A DNA stretch of 64,000 bases, from assembly GCF_019059575.1 (NCBI RefSeq), contig NW_024881574.1, positions 124,001 through 188,000 of the forward strand. The letters are read 5' to 3'. The stretch is from Amphibalanus amphitrite (taxonomy: Eukaryota > Arthropoda > Thecostraca > Balanomorpha > Balanidae). Made by a program: the position numbers and the translations under genes. The first letter of the stretch is position 1. Every line of letters begins with the position of its first letter. Positions 1 through 11,048 of the stretch are shown here, one piece after another. Below the pieces are notes generated by a model. The model did no database searches. It was not told the origin of the DNA and worked only from the letters and a program-made list of their open reading frames with translations.

Positions 1-715
1 ACAATGCACTAGTGCAGCTTGAATCGCCACTAGCGAGTCACTGAACCAGCAACCGAAAGTAAGCCACATGAATGCATTCAGGAGAAATTGCAGGTTTCAT
101 GTTCTACCTACACGGCGAAAACATGCTAACTAGCAACGACGTCCAATTTTTAACAGGTAATCTGCATTGCGACTGACTTAGGTAGCCTGCCCACAAAACG
201 CTGGAACACGAGAAGGAAGTGCATGTCTTCCAGCTATTACATTCACGACGGGCAACATAAGCAGTGCATCTGATGCATAATAATGCTTTGCATATTCACC
301 TACATATAAAGGTGATACAGAAGTGACGGTATAAATACACTAAAAGGGTACTGTTCCAAATGGCCGCGACCAACCAGTCACAACACAAGTCGTCTGATCT
401 GTGACCACTCCTCGAATCTGTGACGTCATGCATGCCGTCATGTGACGTTATGCACGCACCAATTCTAAATAAAGCCGAGAGGCGGCCGGTACACAGTGGC
501 TAAGCCACTTGCAAACGTAGGCACTGGTTTGACGTCATCAGCACTGATTGAATGTCATGAGTGTTGACCGAGTGTGGGGTCGGGAGTGATGTGATCCCAC
601 CCAACGCAGATGGAGGTCAGGAAATATTAACGGGCTACACAGACCAGACATGCGCTTGGAACCACGGACAGTCATCAGACGTCGGACTATAGTCGATAGT
701 TGTCAGCCGTGCAGC
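1..715. other. Unannotated left flank (probably intron or downstream region of the COBL-like gene)
   Basis: AT-rich sequence with no open frame of coding quality on either strand. I see no recognisable repeat apart from a few TGACGTCA-like words near 420-440. It ends at the 10-bp word GCCGTGCAGC (706-715), which recurs on the other side of the adjacent mobile element. If the minus-strand COBL-like gene continues leftwards, this stretch is intronic. Confidence 0.4.
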
Positions 716-1460
716 ATGAGGGCGTATTTTAAGGGATTTTCACTGGGTCAGCAATCACAATTAGGGGCGGCATTTTGCACTCATAGGGGCGGCACTTGGC
801 ATCTGAGGGGGCGGCATACCTGCTGATATTTAATGACCAAAAAAGACACGTTCGACGGTTCTTTTATAACTCTTCCTAAGTAATGATTTCAGATTCAACC
901 TAAGCTCAGCGGTATTACGTTTATTTTTCCGGGATATAGTATTTCTCTCATCATAATGCGATAAATGAACTATAATTTGACCTAACAAAAAATAATTTTA
1001 AAATTTTACCTGAGGTAAACATGTTACATACCAGTCGATTCGTATCGTCAAGCTTAAAATATTCACGGCGTTTTATGGCTCTATCTAGAACAGTGGTCGG
1101 CAGGTCGCACGAGTGTGCCCACTTTATGGGCGCTGGACGGGGCCATTACCCCCACTTGTCATACCCCATTGCTTACACAGCAAGGGTCGCTGATATTCGG
1201 CCATATCCTTTGACGCCTCTATTTTTTTGCATAGGTATAAATAAAATGCAACACAATTAACTCTATTTTTTATGGAGAGGGAGAGCGTGTGGAGTAAGGA
1301 TTAACTCATACATTTTTTATTTATTAGTTACTCGCGTAATGAACAGCGTATTGCAACGATACGTTCATCCCTCCCCCCCCAGGTTAATGAATGTTATACC
1401 TACCTACTCAAACATTTTCGTGACCCCAGTGACATTGTCATTGAGTCAAGCGAAGACAAT

Positions 1461-1499
1461 GCGGGGAGTCCGGTGCTCTACCAACTGAGCCACGGAACA
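1461..1499 (-). other. tRNA-like 5' half (A box) inside element copy 1
   Basis: Read on the minus strand, this segment has a tRNA acceptor/D-arm layout, with an A box TGGCTCAGTTGGTAGAGC followed by CCGGACTCCCC. No anticodon-stem partner and no B box (GGTTCGA-type) follow in the next 60 bases, so it is not a functional tRNA. The copy in the sister element at 33223-33265 has TAGCTCAGTTGGTAGAGC. Its presence in both copies shows it is an ancestral part of the element family, perhaps a captured tRNA or SINE head. Confidence 0.6.
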
Positions 1500-1591
1500 G
1501 GCAAATGCTCACCATAGATATACCGACTGAACGATCCCTTTATAACTTCAGCGATTGATAAGACAAACAGTGTGTAACTGTATATATATAA

Positions 1592-2474
1592 CCCTCGCCG
1601 GCACAGGCCATTTTGAGTCCTTCGACGGCACAACGTTGGTTGGTACGACCCCCCCCCCTCGCGTTTGGCCCCTGATGGAGCTAGAGCTTCGCAGAAAAAA
1701 AAAACGAGCGTGTTGCCCGTCACGAGAGGAAGCCAATGATACCCAATTTCAAGGTCCTAGGTCATCGGTTGACCTTCCAGGTCAGGTCAATGACCCAAAA
1801 ATCGGGAATATCGGGACCTGTTTGAAAGTCGTAAATTGTGGCTGCTAAGGGGTTTTCCGGGGTGCTGATCACAAATATCGTGTTAGTTTTGATCACAGAT
1901 GATGTTAAGCGTTTAGACCAGGTCGGGTCAGGTCAGGTCAGGTCAGGTCAGGTCAGGTCAACCGGTGGGGGTCGTACCGGGTATTCGTAGTACCTGTCAT
2001 CCGCCTCTGACAGCTTCGTAACATGTTACGAAGGCACCAAAACTACTTCGGAAATATTTAAATGGTTGCTAAATTCGAATTCAGCTCCAAAAACTAGCCT
2101 AGAAACATGTAAAACTCGAAAAAGTGAACCGAGGTCACCAAAGGTCAATGACCTGACCTGACCTTCAGGTGACCTTGACACCCACCCTAATGCATGGGAG
2201 CAACATCAAATCACATGTTTGAACGTTTGAAACCACGAAAAGCTTGCAATCGCGCGGTTAATGCGAGCCGACATACGCCGAATCTTGATTTCGGCCAAAC
2301 ATGGTCACGGAAAAGAGGTCACAGGTGAAAGGTCATTGAAGTCAGGGTCATAAAATTTGCAGGGTAGATGTAAAATTGATCAATTCGAGGGTACTGAAAG
2401 TTTCGTTGCGATCGGCCGCTTTTTACGCGAGTTATTCGCGATAAACCTTAGGGGGTTGCATCAACCGGCGAGGG
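1592..2474. mobile_element. piggyBac-like MITE no. 1, nested in element copy 1
   Basis: Terminal inverted repeats CCCTCGCCGG and CCGGCGAGGG abut ATAA on the left (1588-1591) and TTAA on the right (2475-2478). The sister element around 33133-33150 continues uninterrupted at this place with an ATAA site, so it provides an empty site. No coding capacity is visible. The interior has a (GGTCA)n run at about 1924-1960 and further AGGTCA/TGACCT words near 2130-2170 and 2320-2350. The 4-bp TTAA-like target and CCC/GGG tips are the hallmarks of the piggyBac superfamily; assignment rests on those alone. Confidence 0.75.
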
Positions 2475-2620
2475 TTAAATGTAAGTCTCGAAATTGCGAT
2501 GTCTCTGACCAAATGTAAGGACAATTTTGCGACCCTTCCATTAGGTAAAAGGAAATGGGAGAAAATCAGGGCATGTGCCTCTTTTTATAGGTAGACAAAT
2601 GTCAAAGTTAACGAATTTAA

Positions 2621-3555
2621 CCCTAGAACGCCTAGGGGGGTTGTATCAACCCCCCCCCTGAGGTTTTTTCGAAGTGCACGCTAAACGGCTTGTCGTAGCG
2701 GGCTGAAATTTTCAATACCCTCTGGGGCAACCTTTGCGCATCTTTTGCCGAAAAAAATTGATCGGGTCATGTCAGGTCACGGAGTTATGACGTCATAAGA
2801 GGTACAGCCTCCGGCCGACAGTTACCAAACGTGTGCGCCGAATCCCTAGGTTTTCTGCCGGTGATACCCACATTGTTTGATGGATCATGATGAAACTTCC
2901 CATGCATGTTGGGGCAAGCATTGGCTATCGTGTGGTGCAAGAAAATTGACCGGGTCAGGTCAGGTCACGGAGCTATGACGTCACAAGAGGAACAGCGTCC
3001 GGTACTATTTTTGAAAAGCGCCCGAACCACTATTTTGCTAATTCTTGTCACCTCAATGGGAATATGCAGCAATATTAGCTTCTATAGGGAGCAAATGGAC
3101 CTCCCAAATCCAAAAATACAATCAGATTTTAAAAATTTAAATTTTGATTTTTCGAATTTCTGCCGCCGACTGTGACCTTGCCGACTTCCGGCGCTCCCAA
3201 CGCGCCATTTTTAGAGCTAGGGAAACGAAATACATACCAAACGATAGAGAATTGATCAAGGAACACGATAGTGAAGGTTTCAAGTCGATATCTTCCACCG
3301 TTTTGCCGCAATCGCCGCGGAAAGTTGAAAAAGTTTGATTTTTTCGGAAAATTTGACCTTTGACCGGTCATAAGTAGGTCAAATGTTGACCTAGGACCAA
3401 AAAATATACCACCAATCGCGAGATATCGTTGAGAGCAATCCGTTGGTTTTTTTCGCTAAGCTCTACGACCTTCCGTTTCGAAACGCCAGGGGGGGGGTCG
3501 TAACAACCCCCCCCTGGTCGTTCGTGTTATGAGAAATGGCCTGGTCGTGCGAGGG
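2621..3555. mobile_element. piggyBac-like MITE no. 2, nested in element copy 1
   Basis: The element starts CCCTAGAACGCC directly after TTAA (2617-2620) and ends CGTGCGAGGG before TTGA (3556-3559), a one-base decay of TTAA. The empty site is visible in the sister element around 32988, where flanking sequence runs through a single TTAA. Near each end sits a G-run/C-run hairpin: GGGGGG-TTGTATCAA-CCCCCCCC at 2635-2658 and a similar one at about 3489-3513. Two internal blocks (about 2676-2800 and 2850-2990) resemble each other, both with GGTCAGGTCA followed by a TGACGTCA-like word. No transposase is present. Confidence 0.78.
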
Positions 3556-4384
3556 TTGAACATCAGAAAACAATTAAAAATGACACACTTAATCAGAAAA
3601 TTGCCACCCACGACCCCTCGTTATGTCCTTGAGGTCATATCAGGTCATGGTAGGCCTCCAGCAGTTTTTTTTCCAATAACTTCTGATAGAGACATGCGAC
3701 ATGCCTGAGCGATGAAAACACCTTACATAGATGATTTCAGTTTGACGATACAAATCGACTGATATGCAACATGACCTTTACCAGCCAGGTCATGACCTGG
3801 ACCTGAGCTCAAATTTCCCAAATGACGTTTGAATGTCAAATTATAGTTCATTCGACGCATCTCGACGAGAGGAGCACAGTACTGAAAAAAAAACAATGTC
3901 ATAACTTTCGTGAGTCAATAATTATTACAGTAAAAAGGTTCTTCATTAAAACAGCTCAGTAGAGGGGCGCAGGGGGTCCACTGTCCCCTCCAACCCTCCC
4001 CGGCCCGGCACGGGTTAAACAAGTTGTGCTCTGTAGGTTAAGCCGTTGATTTTAGGTCAAGTCTGAGGACTTCATAGGAACGTTGAAGAGCTATCGAATG
4101 CGCTTTTTCGCGGTGCTGTAGTTCTATTCTTCCCCGAGTTATGCGCCAGTTTGTCAATAAATGTTGAAACAGACAACATTTCACCCACATTTTACCTTTG
4201 ATGACCTCTGGTCACCTGATATTTGACATTTGACTTGACCTAACCAAAGCACGGTTAACCAACTAACCCAAGCACGGTTTTTGACACTCTTTCGAATACC
4301 GCTTACCGCGTGTCGCTACGTGGCCTAAGTAGCCAAGTTATAGGGGTCGGGAGGGGGATTTAAACAAACTCAGCCCGGCGCCGG

Positions 4385-4766
4385 TCAAGGGAAGGCACTA
4401 TCATTTGGGGGCGCTGCAGATATGCTAAGGGACGACAGCATCATTTTGATTTTTGAGGCGCGCCACCAATTCTTTTTAGGGCCACCGACACTGTGAGGAG
4501 CGCAATTATGTCTTTGAGCGTTGCGGGGTGGCACCATTACATTGAAGGGCGCCATGTGAGCAGTGATGTGGGGCAAAATGACAATGAGGAGCGCCTCCGA
4601 TACTTTAAGAAGAAAGAGACGCCAACATTACTCGGGGGGGGGGGGGGCAACATCACTTTTATTTTGAGGACGCCACCCACATTGTAAGGGGCGGCACTGT
4701 AACTTTAAGGACCGCAATGGATACTTTAAGGGGCGGCTCCATCATATGGAGGGGTGCTACAGATCG
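4385..4766. repeat. 21-bp GGGGCGGC minisatellite, left block of element copy 1
   Basis: Degenerate 21-bp units built on GGGGCGCC or GGGGCGGC, then ACC, then a variable AT-richer half. The block is interrupted at 4770 by the TTAA-type insertion 4771-5945 and resumes at 5950. Because 21 is a multiple of three, all frames stay open for long distances without selection. A poly-G run at 4634-4646 has its counterpart in a poly-C run at about 31917-31930 of the sister element. Confidence 0.8.
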
Positions 4767-4770
4767 TTAA

Positions 4771-5945
4771 CCCGCGCCCCACTGGGGGGGGGCTATTTAT
4801 AGCCCCCCTCCCGTTTTTCTGCAATAACTTCCAAACCGCTTGACAGATCGACGCCAAACTTTCAGTACCTTCGGCTGCATCAATTTGACACCTTGTGTCA
4901 AAATTTGAACTTCGTAGCTACCATAGGTCGGCCGGAAATGACGTCAGAGTGACGTCATGTTCGTCCGATTTCGACGCAAAACATTGAACCACGGCAATCG
5001 CTCCCAAGAGCTCAGTTTTTAAGCTAGATCCAATTTTTTTGCATGAAAGGACTCAAGATTGACCGCGCTATCAAACTGCCATCTCGAATTTTCAAAATTT
5101 TGAAAATTTCGAAAAGTTTATATAATAATATTCAAAATTTATATTTTTATATTTTTTCAAAAAGTTTTTGACTTTTCGAAAAAACCGGAATATATGTGAC
5201 AGAACGCATGATTATGACTAACTCTAGCAAGTTTTAGCAAAATATCTTCAAAAATGGCCAAGTTATACGCATTATTGCAAAAAATTCACAATTATTAATT
5301 TTTTAAATCAATTTTTCAGTACGTATTTGGCATCGTACACCAATATAAATGGCACTATCGTGTTCCTGAGCTCAAACTGCATCCAATAGACACCTTTTTT
5401 GTTGAAAAATTTCAACTTCAAAATTTGACCTTTTTTGACCTGAAAGTGACCTGACCTAAGCTAAATTCGACTCAAAATGACCTCGAATGACACAGACGAC
5501 ATCAAATTCGAAATCTATGGCCTAAATGGACCATAAAACATGTGTCACGAGACCGATGCATGATATAATATTTTCGTGACCTGTGATGACCTGACCCTGA
5601 CCTGAAAATCAAAGTACAAGTTTGGTACCCTCAAGGTATCTAGAGCATCTGTTCACGAGTGTGGAAACCAAAAATGAGCCTGATCTGACTTGTTAGACGG
5701 CGGCCAGAGCCCAAAATGTGAACAAGCCAAAGTACTAATAATTTTTACTTTGACCTGACCTGTGACGTCATCGGTGACCTCGAGGTCAATGAAATTAGGT
5801 TTTGCTCGACAGTTTTCCGGGGCTATCAGACGCCGTTTGAATTTTGACGATCGGCCCAGTAGTTTCGGAGTTAGGAGGGGGGGCTATGAATAGCCCCCCC
5901 CCCCCCAGTAGGGCGTGTTATACACAGACCCCAGTGAGGCGCGGG
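4771..5945. mobile_element. piggyBac-like MITE no. 3, nested in element copy 1
   Basis: The termini are CCCGCGCCCCACTGGGG and the reverse complement of CCCGCGCCTCACTGGGG, flanked on both sides by TTAA (4767-4770 and 5946-5949). The sister element at about 31794-31800 has the uninterrupted site with one TTAA, so this is a clear insertion with a 4-bp duplication. Both ends carry the hairpin of a G run, a palindromic spacer (CTATTTATAG on the left, CTATGAATAG on the right) and a C run. The interior is AT-rich with TGACCT words at 5430-5470 and 5580-5600. No open frame of coding quality. It shares internal sequence with the element at 37749-38934. Confidence 0.88.
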
Positions 5946-5949
5946 TTAA

Positions 5950-7310
5950 TGGGCGGCAATAGGTATGATATTTAGGGACTCCGATACTTCGAAGGGCGCC
6001 ACCGTTTGTTTGAGGGTGACATCATCACTTTGAGGGCCACCACCGATACTGTTCGGGACGCCACCGACACTATAAGGGGCGCCACCGACACTGCCAGGAG
6101 CACTTTGACCGGCGTTTCTATCACATATGGGCGCCGTGAGCACATTGGGGGGCGGCACCATGACGTGGAGGGGCGTTACGGAAGGTTTGAGGGGCGGCAA
6201 CATGACATTGAGGAGCGCCTCCGACACTTCGAGGGACACCAGCATTTCTTTGAGAGGCGGCACCTTGACTTTTGAGGAGACACCACCGACACTGTAAGGG
6301 GCGGCACCATCACTTTGAGGGGCGCCACGGATGGTTTGAGAAGCGGCACCATTATGTATATGGAGGGGCGCTACAGAAAGTTAGAGGGCGGCAACATTGT
6401 ATTGATGAGTTCCTCCAAAACTTTGAAGGGCGCCACTGACACTGTAAGGGGCGGCACCAGCACTTTTAGGGGCGGCAGCATCATTTTGAGGGGTGCCACC
6501 GACTCGTTGACAGGAGACACCATCACATTTAGGGGCGCCACTGGCACTTTGAGGGAGGCACCATCACATTGAGGGGCGCCACCGATACTGAAAGGGGCGG
6601 CATCATCTTCTTGAGGGGCGGCATTATCTGCTTGAGGGGCAGCTCCATCACAATGAGGGGCTATGTGGATACCTAGAGGGGCGGCACCATTATATTGGTG
6701 GGTTCCTCTGACACTTCGAAGGGCGTCACTGACACTATAAGGGGCGGCACTAACACTTTAAGGGGCGGCAGCATCATTTTGAGGGGCGCCACCAACTCGT
6801 TGGCGGGCAGCACCATCACATTCAGGGGCGGCATCATCTGCTTGAGGGGCGGCTCCATCACAATGAGGGGCTATGTGGATATCTAGAGGGGCGGCACCAT
6901 TATATTGGTGGGTTCCTCCGACACTTCGAAGGGCGTCACTGACACTATAAGGGGCGGCGCCAACACTTTAGGGGGCGGCAGCATCATTTTGAGGGGCGCC
7001 ATCGACTCGTTGGCGGGCAGCACCATCACATTCAGGGGCGCCACCGGCACTTTGAGGGCGGCACCATCACATTGAGGGGCGCCACCGATACTGAAAGGGG
7101 CGGCATCATCTTCTTGAGGGGCGGTATCATCACATTGAGGGGCTCCACAGATGCTTAGAAGGGCGGCACCATTACATTGAGTGGGACTACTAACAGATTT
7201 AGGGGCGGCACTGTCACATTGAGTTGTGGGATCATCACTTTCTTTAGACGGCTGCTTCACTTTAAGAGGCGGCATTATCATTTCGGAGGGCAGCAGCCTC
7301 ACTATGAATG
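5950..7310 (+). repeat. 21-bp minisatellite array, main block of element copy 1
   Basis: About 1.3 kb of tandem 21-bp units with consensus close to GGGGCGGCACCATCACATTGA. Segments are duplicated at higher order: the stretch at 6673-6880 is closely repeated at 6890-7060. Read in frame, the unit gives a heptapeptide like RGGSITL on plus and PPLNVMV on minus, producing several open frames of 60-144 codons. Both strands and several frames are equally open, so I read this as a consequence of the period rather than as a protein. Confidence 0.85.
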
Positions 7311-7400
7311 ACGGCACCTAGCCTGCATGTGCGTGCTGCATCCTAGAGGGGGCGGCAACTGGGTCGGCCAACGGCTGTCACTGGGTCGGCATTCTCCGTG

Positions 7401-7426
7401 ACTGGGTCGGCAATTGCCGACCCAGT
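7401..7426. repeat. 26-bp perfect palindrome near the right end of element copy 1
   Basis: ACTGGGTCGGCAATT followed by its mirror forms a perfect 26-bp palindrome. The half ACTGGGTCGGC occurs two or three more times just upstream (about 7350-7400), giving a subterminal cluster. The identical palindrome sits at 29260-29285 in the sister element, at the equivalent distance from the terminus. Clustered subterminal palindromes are typical transposase-binding candidates. Confidence 0.7.
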
Positions 7427-7457
7427 TAACATGTTAAAATACGCCCTGCCGTGCAGC

Positions 7458-9516
7458 CGTAAGGAGTCAGCCGTTAAGAGCCAGCCGTACAGGGTCAGCC
7501 GTAAGTCGTCACTAGTTAGAAGTCACCCCTTCCGTCCATAGAAGCGCCAGTTCTAACTATAAGTCCCGGGGCAGCCGGCTCGGGCACTACCACACAGCGG
7601 AGGAGGCCGCCGCTCACCGCCGGTGTCCCGCGGAGCAACGGCACGCGCAGGTACAGACTTTTTCCGTGAGGCGGCGCGGGTGGACAGACGAATAGGTAGA
7701 GGTGACCGATCATGTAAACGTAGCACACCCAGCCACCCAGTGGGCAGTGTGTGAGTTGGGTATAGGTTTTATTTATAAAATATACGTAAAATCGTGCACG
7801 TTATTCATTAGTCACCTAACGGAGTCACAACTCGAGTAAAATACAGGGCTAGTATAAATAAAGGCAGGCTACGGAACAGACATACCAGCAGAAATGCTCA
7901 CTCGAAGGATCGTAGCGACACAGAGTTCTACATTAAACACAAGGACACGGCCAATTAAGTGGAAACTCGGCACAACCGGCGGATCCGCGGTTCAGTGGCA
8001 GGAGGCGGCGGCGAGAGTGAAAGTGGAGGGAGGAGTCCGACACAGGATGGGGGGACACACGCCTCCTCCCTCCCTCCCCTCGCAATGTCGCCTCGCTGCC
8101 GCACGCACGGTGGGACGCGCTGACGCCCTCCAGTTGTCTCCTCCGTGTAATGTGGGAGGAGTTCAAGGAAGAGGGATACGAACTGCCAGCATAAATACGG
8201 CATTCATTTGTCCGAAGCCATTGCAAGCGAAGCTATCGGCGAATTATATCGAGTGTCCCCCATTGTCGCTCTCAAAGTCCAGCATCCAAATCCTAAATCC
8301 AGCGAAACAAACTCAACCACGACAAGCGAAATCACGGACATTTAATTAAACTGTCCACTTATCTCAAGAGGGTCAACTTTATGCAATTGAGCTCCGTCGG
8401 TACTCGATCCTGCGTTGGTAACGCAAACATATGCAACATTCCTCGTCAAATACTACAGACAAGCGTTTGCATCCTTGTGCAAACATCACCTTGATAACCG
8501 TAAGGACAGTGTAGACACACCCTCACCCACCAGCTGTTGACTCAAAAAGGCCGACGCTCTCTAGTTGGGTTACTCTAGGTTAGCTCCCTCACCACTGCCG
8601 CATATAACGCTGACTTTAGAGCGTCCTTCAGACTATCCTTACGGAGTCACACGTCGGCTCGAGCTGTGCTATCTTATCGTTGTCCCACCCGGCCGGCGGG
8701 ACACGTCCTCACATCAGCACAGGAATGTGGCGCACATAGAGGTCAGATACGGTGACGGAGACCGTCCCCTCCCCCCTCAGAGGATAGCACTCACGTGCCT
8801 GCTGTCAGTGGCGGCTTGCTCACAGATTCAGGGAATATGGAGGAAATGCAGCCCACTATCATCAGCTATCAGAGTTACGTTATCACGGAGACCTATAATC
8901 GCATAATTGTTTGTGCGTATGAATATCACAGTCAGCATTGACTAAGCACTTGAAAGTGGGCAGCATTATCCTAAAAGTGATAGGGTGATTTCGACTTGCC
9001 TTTCAATCGCGATTTCACATTGTGATCAGCAGTGTGAGTGACCCAATAATCCGAGGTCGCGATTTGACGTCGAATCTTAGCATTCAGCTAACGATGTCCG
9101 AGACTCCGAGTAATAGGCACACGGATGGTAAAACACCAAAATGGGTGCGCAACTGACTCAGGAACTATAAGCGCTGGAGATATCTGTCTAGCAGAAGAGC
9201 TTAGATAAAAAATTGTTATCCTGCGTCCCAGTTAGCCAGTTTGCGTTCTCGTGCTTCCTTGTCTCTAACCATGGAATCTGGATGGCGACATCTAAGTCTG
9301 TTTTTAAATGTCACGAAATGGCAACATATCCCACCCGAAGGTGGCTGTATTCCATTCCGATGCGAAACATCCTGCCTTCTGGAAATATGGGAATCACTCA
9401 TCCACGCCAGCACCTTTCCAGAGCCGACAGTTACGCTCTTGTGCAGAGTCGGCGTCTCCAAGCTGTTACAAGTTACCCGCCGTCCCGATAGGTGGCAGCA
9501 CGGGCGCCTCACTCAC
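7458..9516. other. Intronic or 3' region of the COBL-like gene, no exon identified
   Basis: This lies downstream of COBL-like exon 4 on the minus strand, so the next exon could be here, but none fits. A donor-like GTGAGC at about 7614 (minus) follows a short open stretch, but its only possible acceptor is a poor AAAAAG and the phase product does not look like the family. A purine/pyrimidine-biased GC-rich stretch lies at 7990-8170. Nothing else stands out. Confidence 0.4.
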
Positions 9517-9643
9517 CGGGGTGGCGCAGCTCGTAGCGGGAGACGTCCAGGTTTTTGTCCTTGCAGATCTGATCCAGAATCTCAGCGAGCGGCGTTTTCG
9601 GTGAAACCCTCATCGCTGAGAGCTGGTTCCGCGGGAGGTATAC
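9517..9643 (-). CDS. cobl: Cordon-bleu-like protein, identified exon 4 (ubiquitin-like core)
   Basis: A 127-bp exon with acceptor TTTCTGCAG before 9643 and donor CCCCG|GTGAGT after 9517. It opens in phase 0 and ends after one base of a codon. It encodes VYLPRNQLSAMRVSPKT, then PLAEILDQICKDKNLDVSRY and ELRHP. In Cordon-bleu proteins this is the second half of the N-terminal ubiquitin-like COBL region: a beta strand, the conserved RVSP..PL, then a helix ending in an acidic or Cys-containing segment. COBL proteins regulate actin filament assembly and bind partners through this region. Joined to exon 3 it reads ADAKIRIKVYLPRNQ without a break. The acceptor is only about 18 bases from the 696-bp tandem repeat that fills the intron upstream. 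I recognise the family from memory of vertebrate COBL; no search was run. Confidence 0.82.
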
Positions 9644-9660
9644 CTGCAGAAACGTAAACC

Positions 9661-10356
9661 AGTATAGCGCCTTTTGGGGCGACCAACGGAGCGAGCGAGG
9701 GGGTGAGTCTAGCACGTGCGAAATTTCGAGGGGGTACCTCCAACTGACTTGTGCACGGCACCCTACTGACCGGTTTCTAGCGATGTGCCAAATTTGAGCA
9801 CAATCGGCCCAGCCGTTCTCGAGATCTGGGAGCGGCACCCTGCACGTGCGCACGTGCAAAACGGGTCCCAACTGACTTGTGCACGGCACCCTTCTAACTG
9901 GTCCCTAACCGTGTACCAAATTTGAGCGCCATCGGTCCAGCCGTTCTCGAGATCTGGAAACGACCCCTGCACGTGCGCACGTGCAGCAGCACCCCAACTC
10001 TGGAACATGGATATACAGTGCCTAGTGGGTGCCTACCTACATGCCAACTTTCAGCGCAATCGGCCAAGTAGTTACCGAGATATTGCAACAATTACAAAAC
10101 TGACACCTCTTCGTTTTGCACGTGGCACGTGCATAAGGGGTCACCCACATGCATCGGGAATAGTCCAATACTTGGTAGAAGGAATGAAGCTACCCTACAA
10201 AAATTACCGCGTGTAAATCGGTCAAGTGGTTGCTGAGATATAAGCCTCGCAAAAGCGTCCGCACGGCCGGCCGGCCGGCCGGCCGGCCGCTCATACTCAG
10301 AAATTTCCGTTAATCTAAGGAAAGACTACGCTCGCTTCGCTCGCTCCGTAATAACC
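9661..10356. repeat. 696-bp tandem repeat unit, copy 1 (TIR-bearing, CACGTG-rich)
   Basis: First of two head-to-tail copies, nearly identical at a period of 696. Inside each copy ACGGAGCGAGCGA near the start is mirrored by TCGCTCGCTCCGT at the end, so the unit looks like a small TIR element. It holds palindromes with CACGTG (9841-9858, 9967-9986), further CACGTG words near 10115-10130, and a (GGCC)n run at about 10262-10288. Four sub-blocks resemble one another, each carrying an ATCGG-x-GTT-x-GAGAT motif. Intronic in the COBL-like gene. No coding frame is supported. Confidence 0.85.
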
Positions 10357-11048
10357 AGTATAGCGCCTCTTGGGGCGACTAACGGAGCGAGCGAGGGGGT
10401 GAGTCTTGCACGTGCGAAATTTCGAGGGGGTACCTCCAACTGACTTGTGCACGGCAACCTACTGACCGGTTTCTAGCGATGTGCCAAATTTGAGCACAAT
10501 CGGCCCAGCCGTTCTCGAGATCTGGGAGCGGCACCCTGCACGTGCGCACGTGCAAAATGGGTCCCAACTGACTTGTGCACGGCACCCTACTAGCTGGTCC
10601 CTAACCGTGTACCAAATTTGACCGCCATCGGTCCAGCCGTTCTCGAGATCTGGAAACGACCCCTGCACGTGCGCACGTGCAGCAGCACGCCAATTCTGGC
10701 ACATGGATATGCAGTGCCTAGTGGGTGCCTACCTACATGCCAACTTTCAGCGCAATCGGCCAAGTAGTTACCGAGATATTGCAACAATTACAAAAGTGAC
10801 ACCTCTTCGTTTTGCACGTGGCACGTGCATAAGGGGTCACCCACATGCATCGGGAATAGTCCAATACTTGGTAGAAGGAATGAAGCTACCCTACAAAAAT
10901 TACCGCATGTAAATCGGTCAAGTGGTTGCTGAGATATAAGCCTCGCAAAAGCGTCCGCACGGCCGGCCGGCCGGCCGGCCGGCCGCTCATACTCAGAAAT
11001 TTCCGTTAATCTAAGGAAAGACTACGCTCGCTTCGCTCGCTCCGTAAT
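10357..11048. repeat. 696-bp tandem repeat unit, copy 2
   Basis: Second copy, matching the first almost base for base. It includes the palindromes at 10537-10554 and 10663-10682 and the (GGCC)n run at about 10958-10984. It ends in CTCGCTCCGTAAT like copy 1, then host sequence resumes with GACGTCAGACAC. The tandem arrangement may reflect unequal crossing-over or insertion of one element beside another; the short AACCAGTATAGCGCC spacer is duplicated too, which favours a segmental tandem duplication. Confidence 0.85.

Larger units (their letters stand above)
716..7447 (+). mobile_element. Long non-coding TIR element of the AGGGCG/GGGGCGGC family, copy 1
   Basis: The ends are inverted: AGGGCGTATTTTAA at 719 and TTAAAATACGCCCT ending at 7447. 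The right end is followed by GCCGTGCAGC (7448-7457), and the same word stands at 706-715 on the left, three bases outside AGGGCG, so it is a probable target duplication. A reverse-complement copy occupies 29239-34111 with its own flanking repeat. The body holds 21-bp minisatellite arrays, a tRNA-like A-box segment, AGGTCA-rich sequence and three nested TTAA-type insertions. Removing those leaves about 3.7 kb. I find no transposase, so the element is non-autonomous. The superfamily is not assigned: an 8-10 bp duplication would fit hAT-, P- or Mutator-like transposition, but the 3-4 base offset on one side is unexplained. Confidence 0.75.

Noticed and set aside
3950-4018. A sixth complete TTAA element ending CGGCACGGGTTAA, also at 32537-32590
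   Set aside because: The right tip and a GGGGG-TCCACTGT-CCCC hairpin are visible in both big elements, but no left terminus is found. At best it is an old remnant that predates the two copies.
7600-7660. Next COBL-like exon on the minus strand (donor GTGAGC at about 7614)
   Set aside because: The only AG upstream is in a purine run (AAAAAG), and in the required phase the product (a Cys/Arg-rich peptide) does not resemble the COBL domain.
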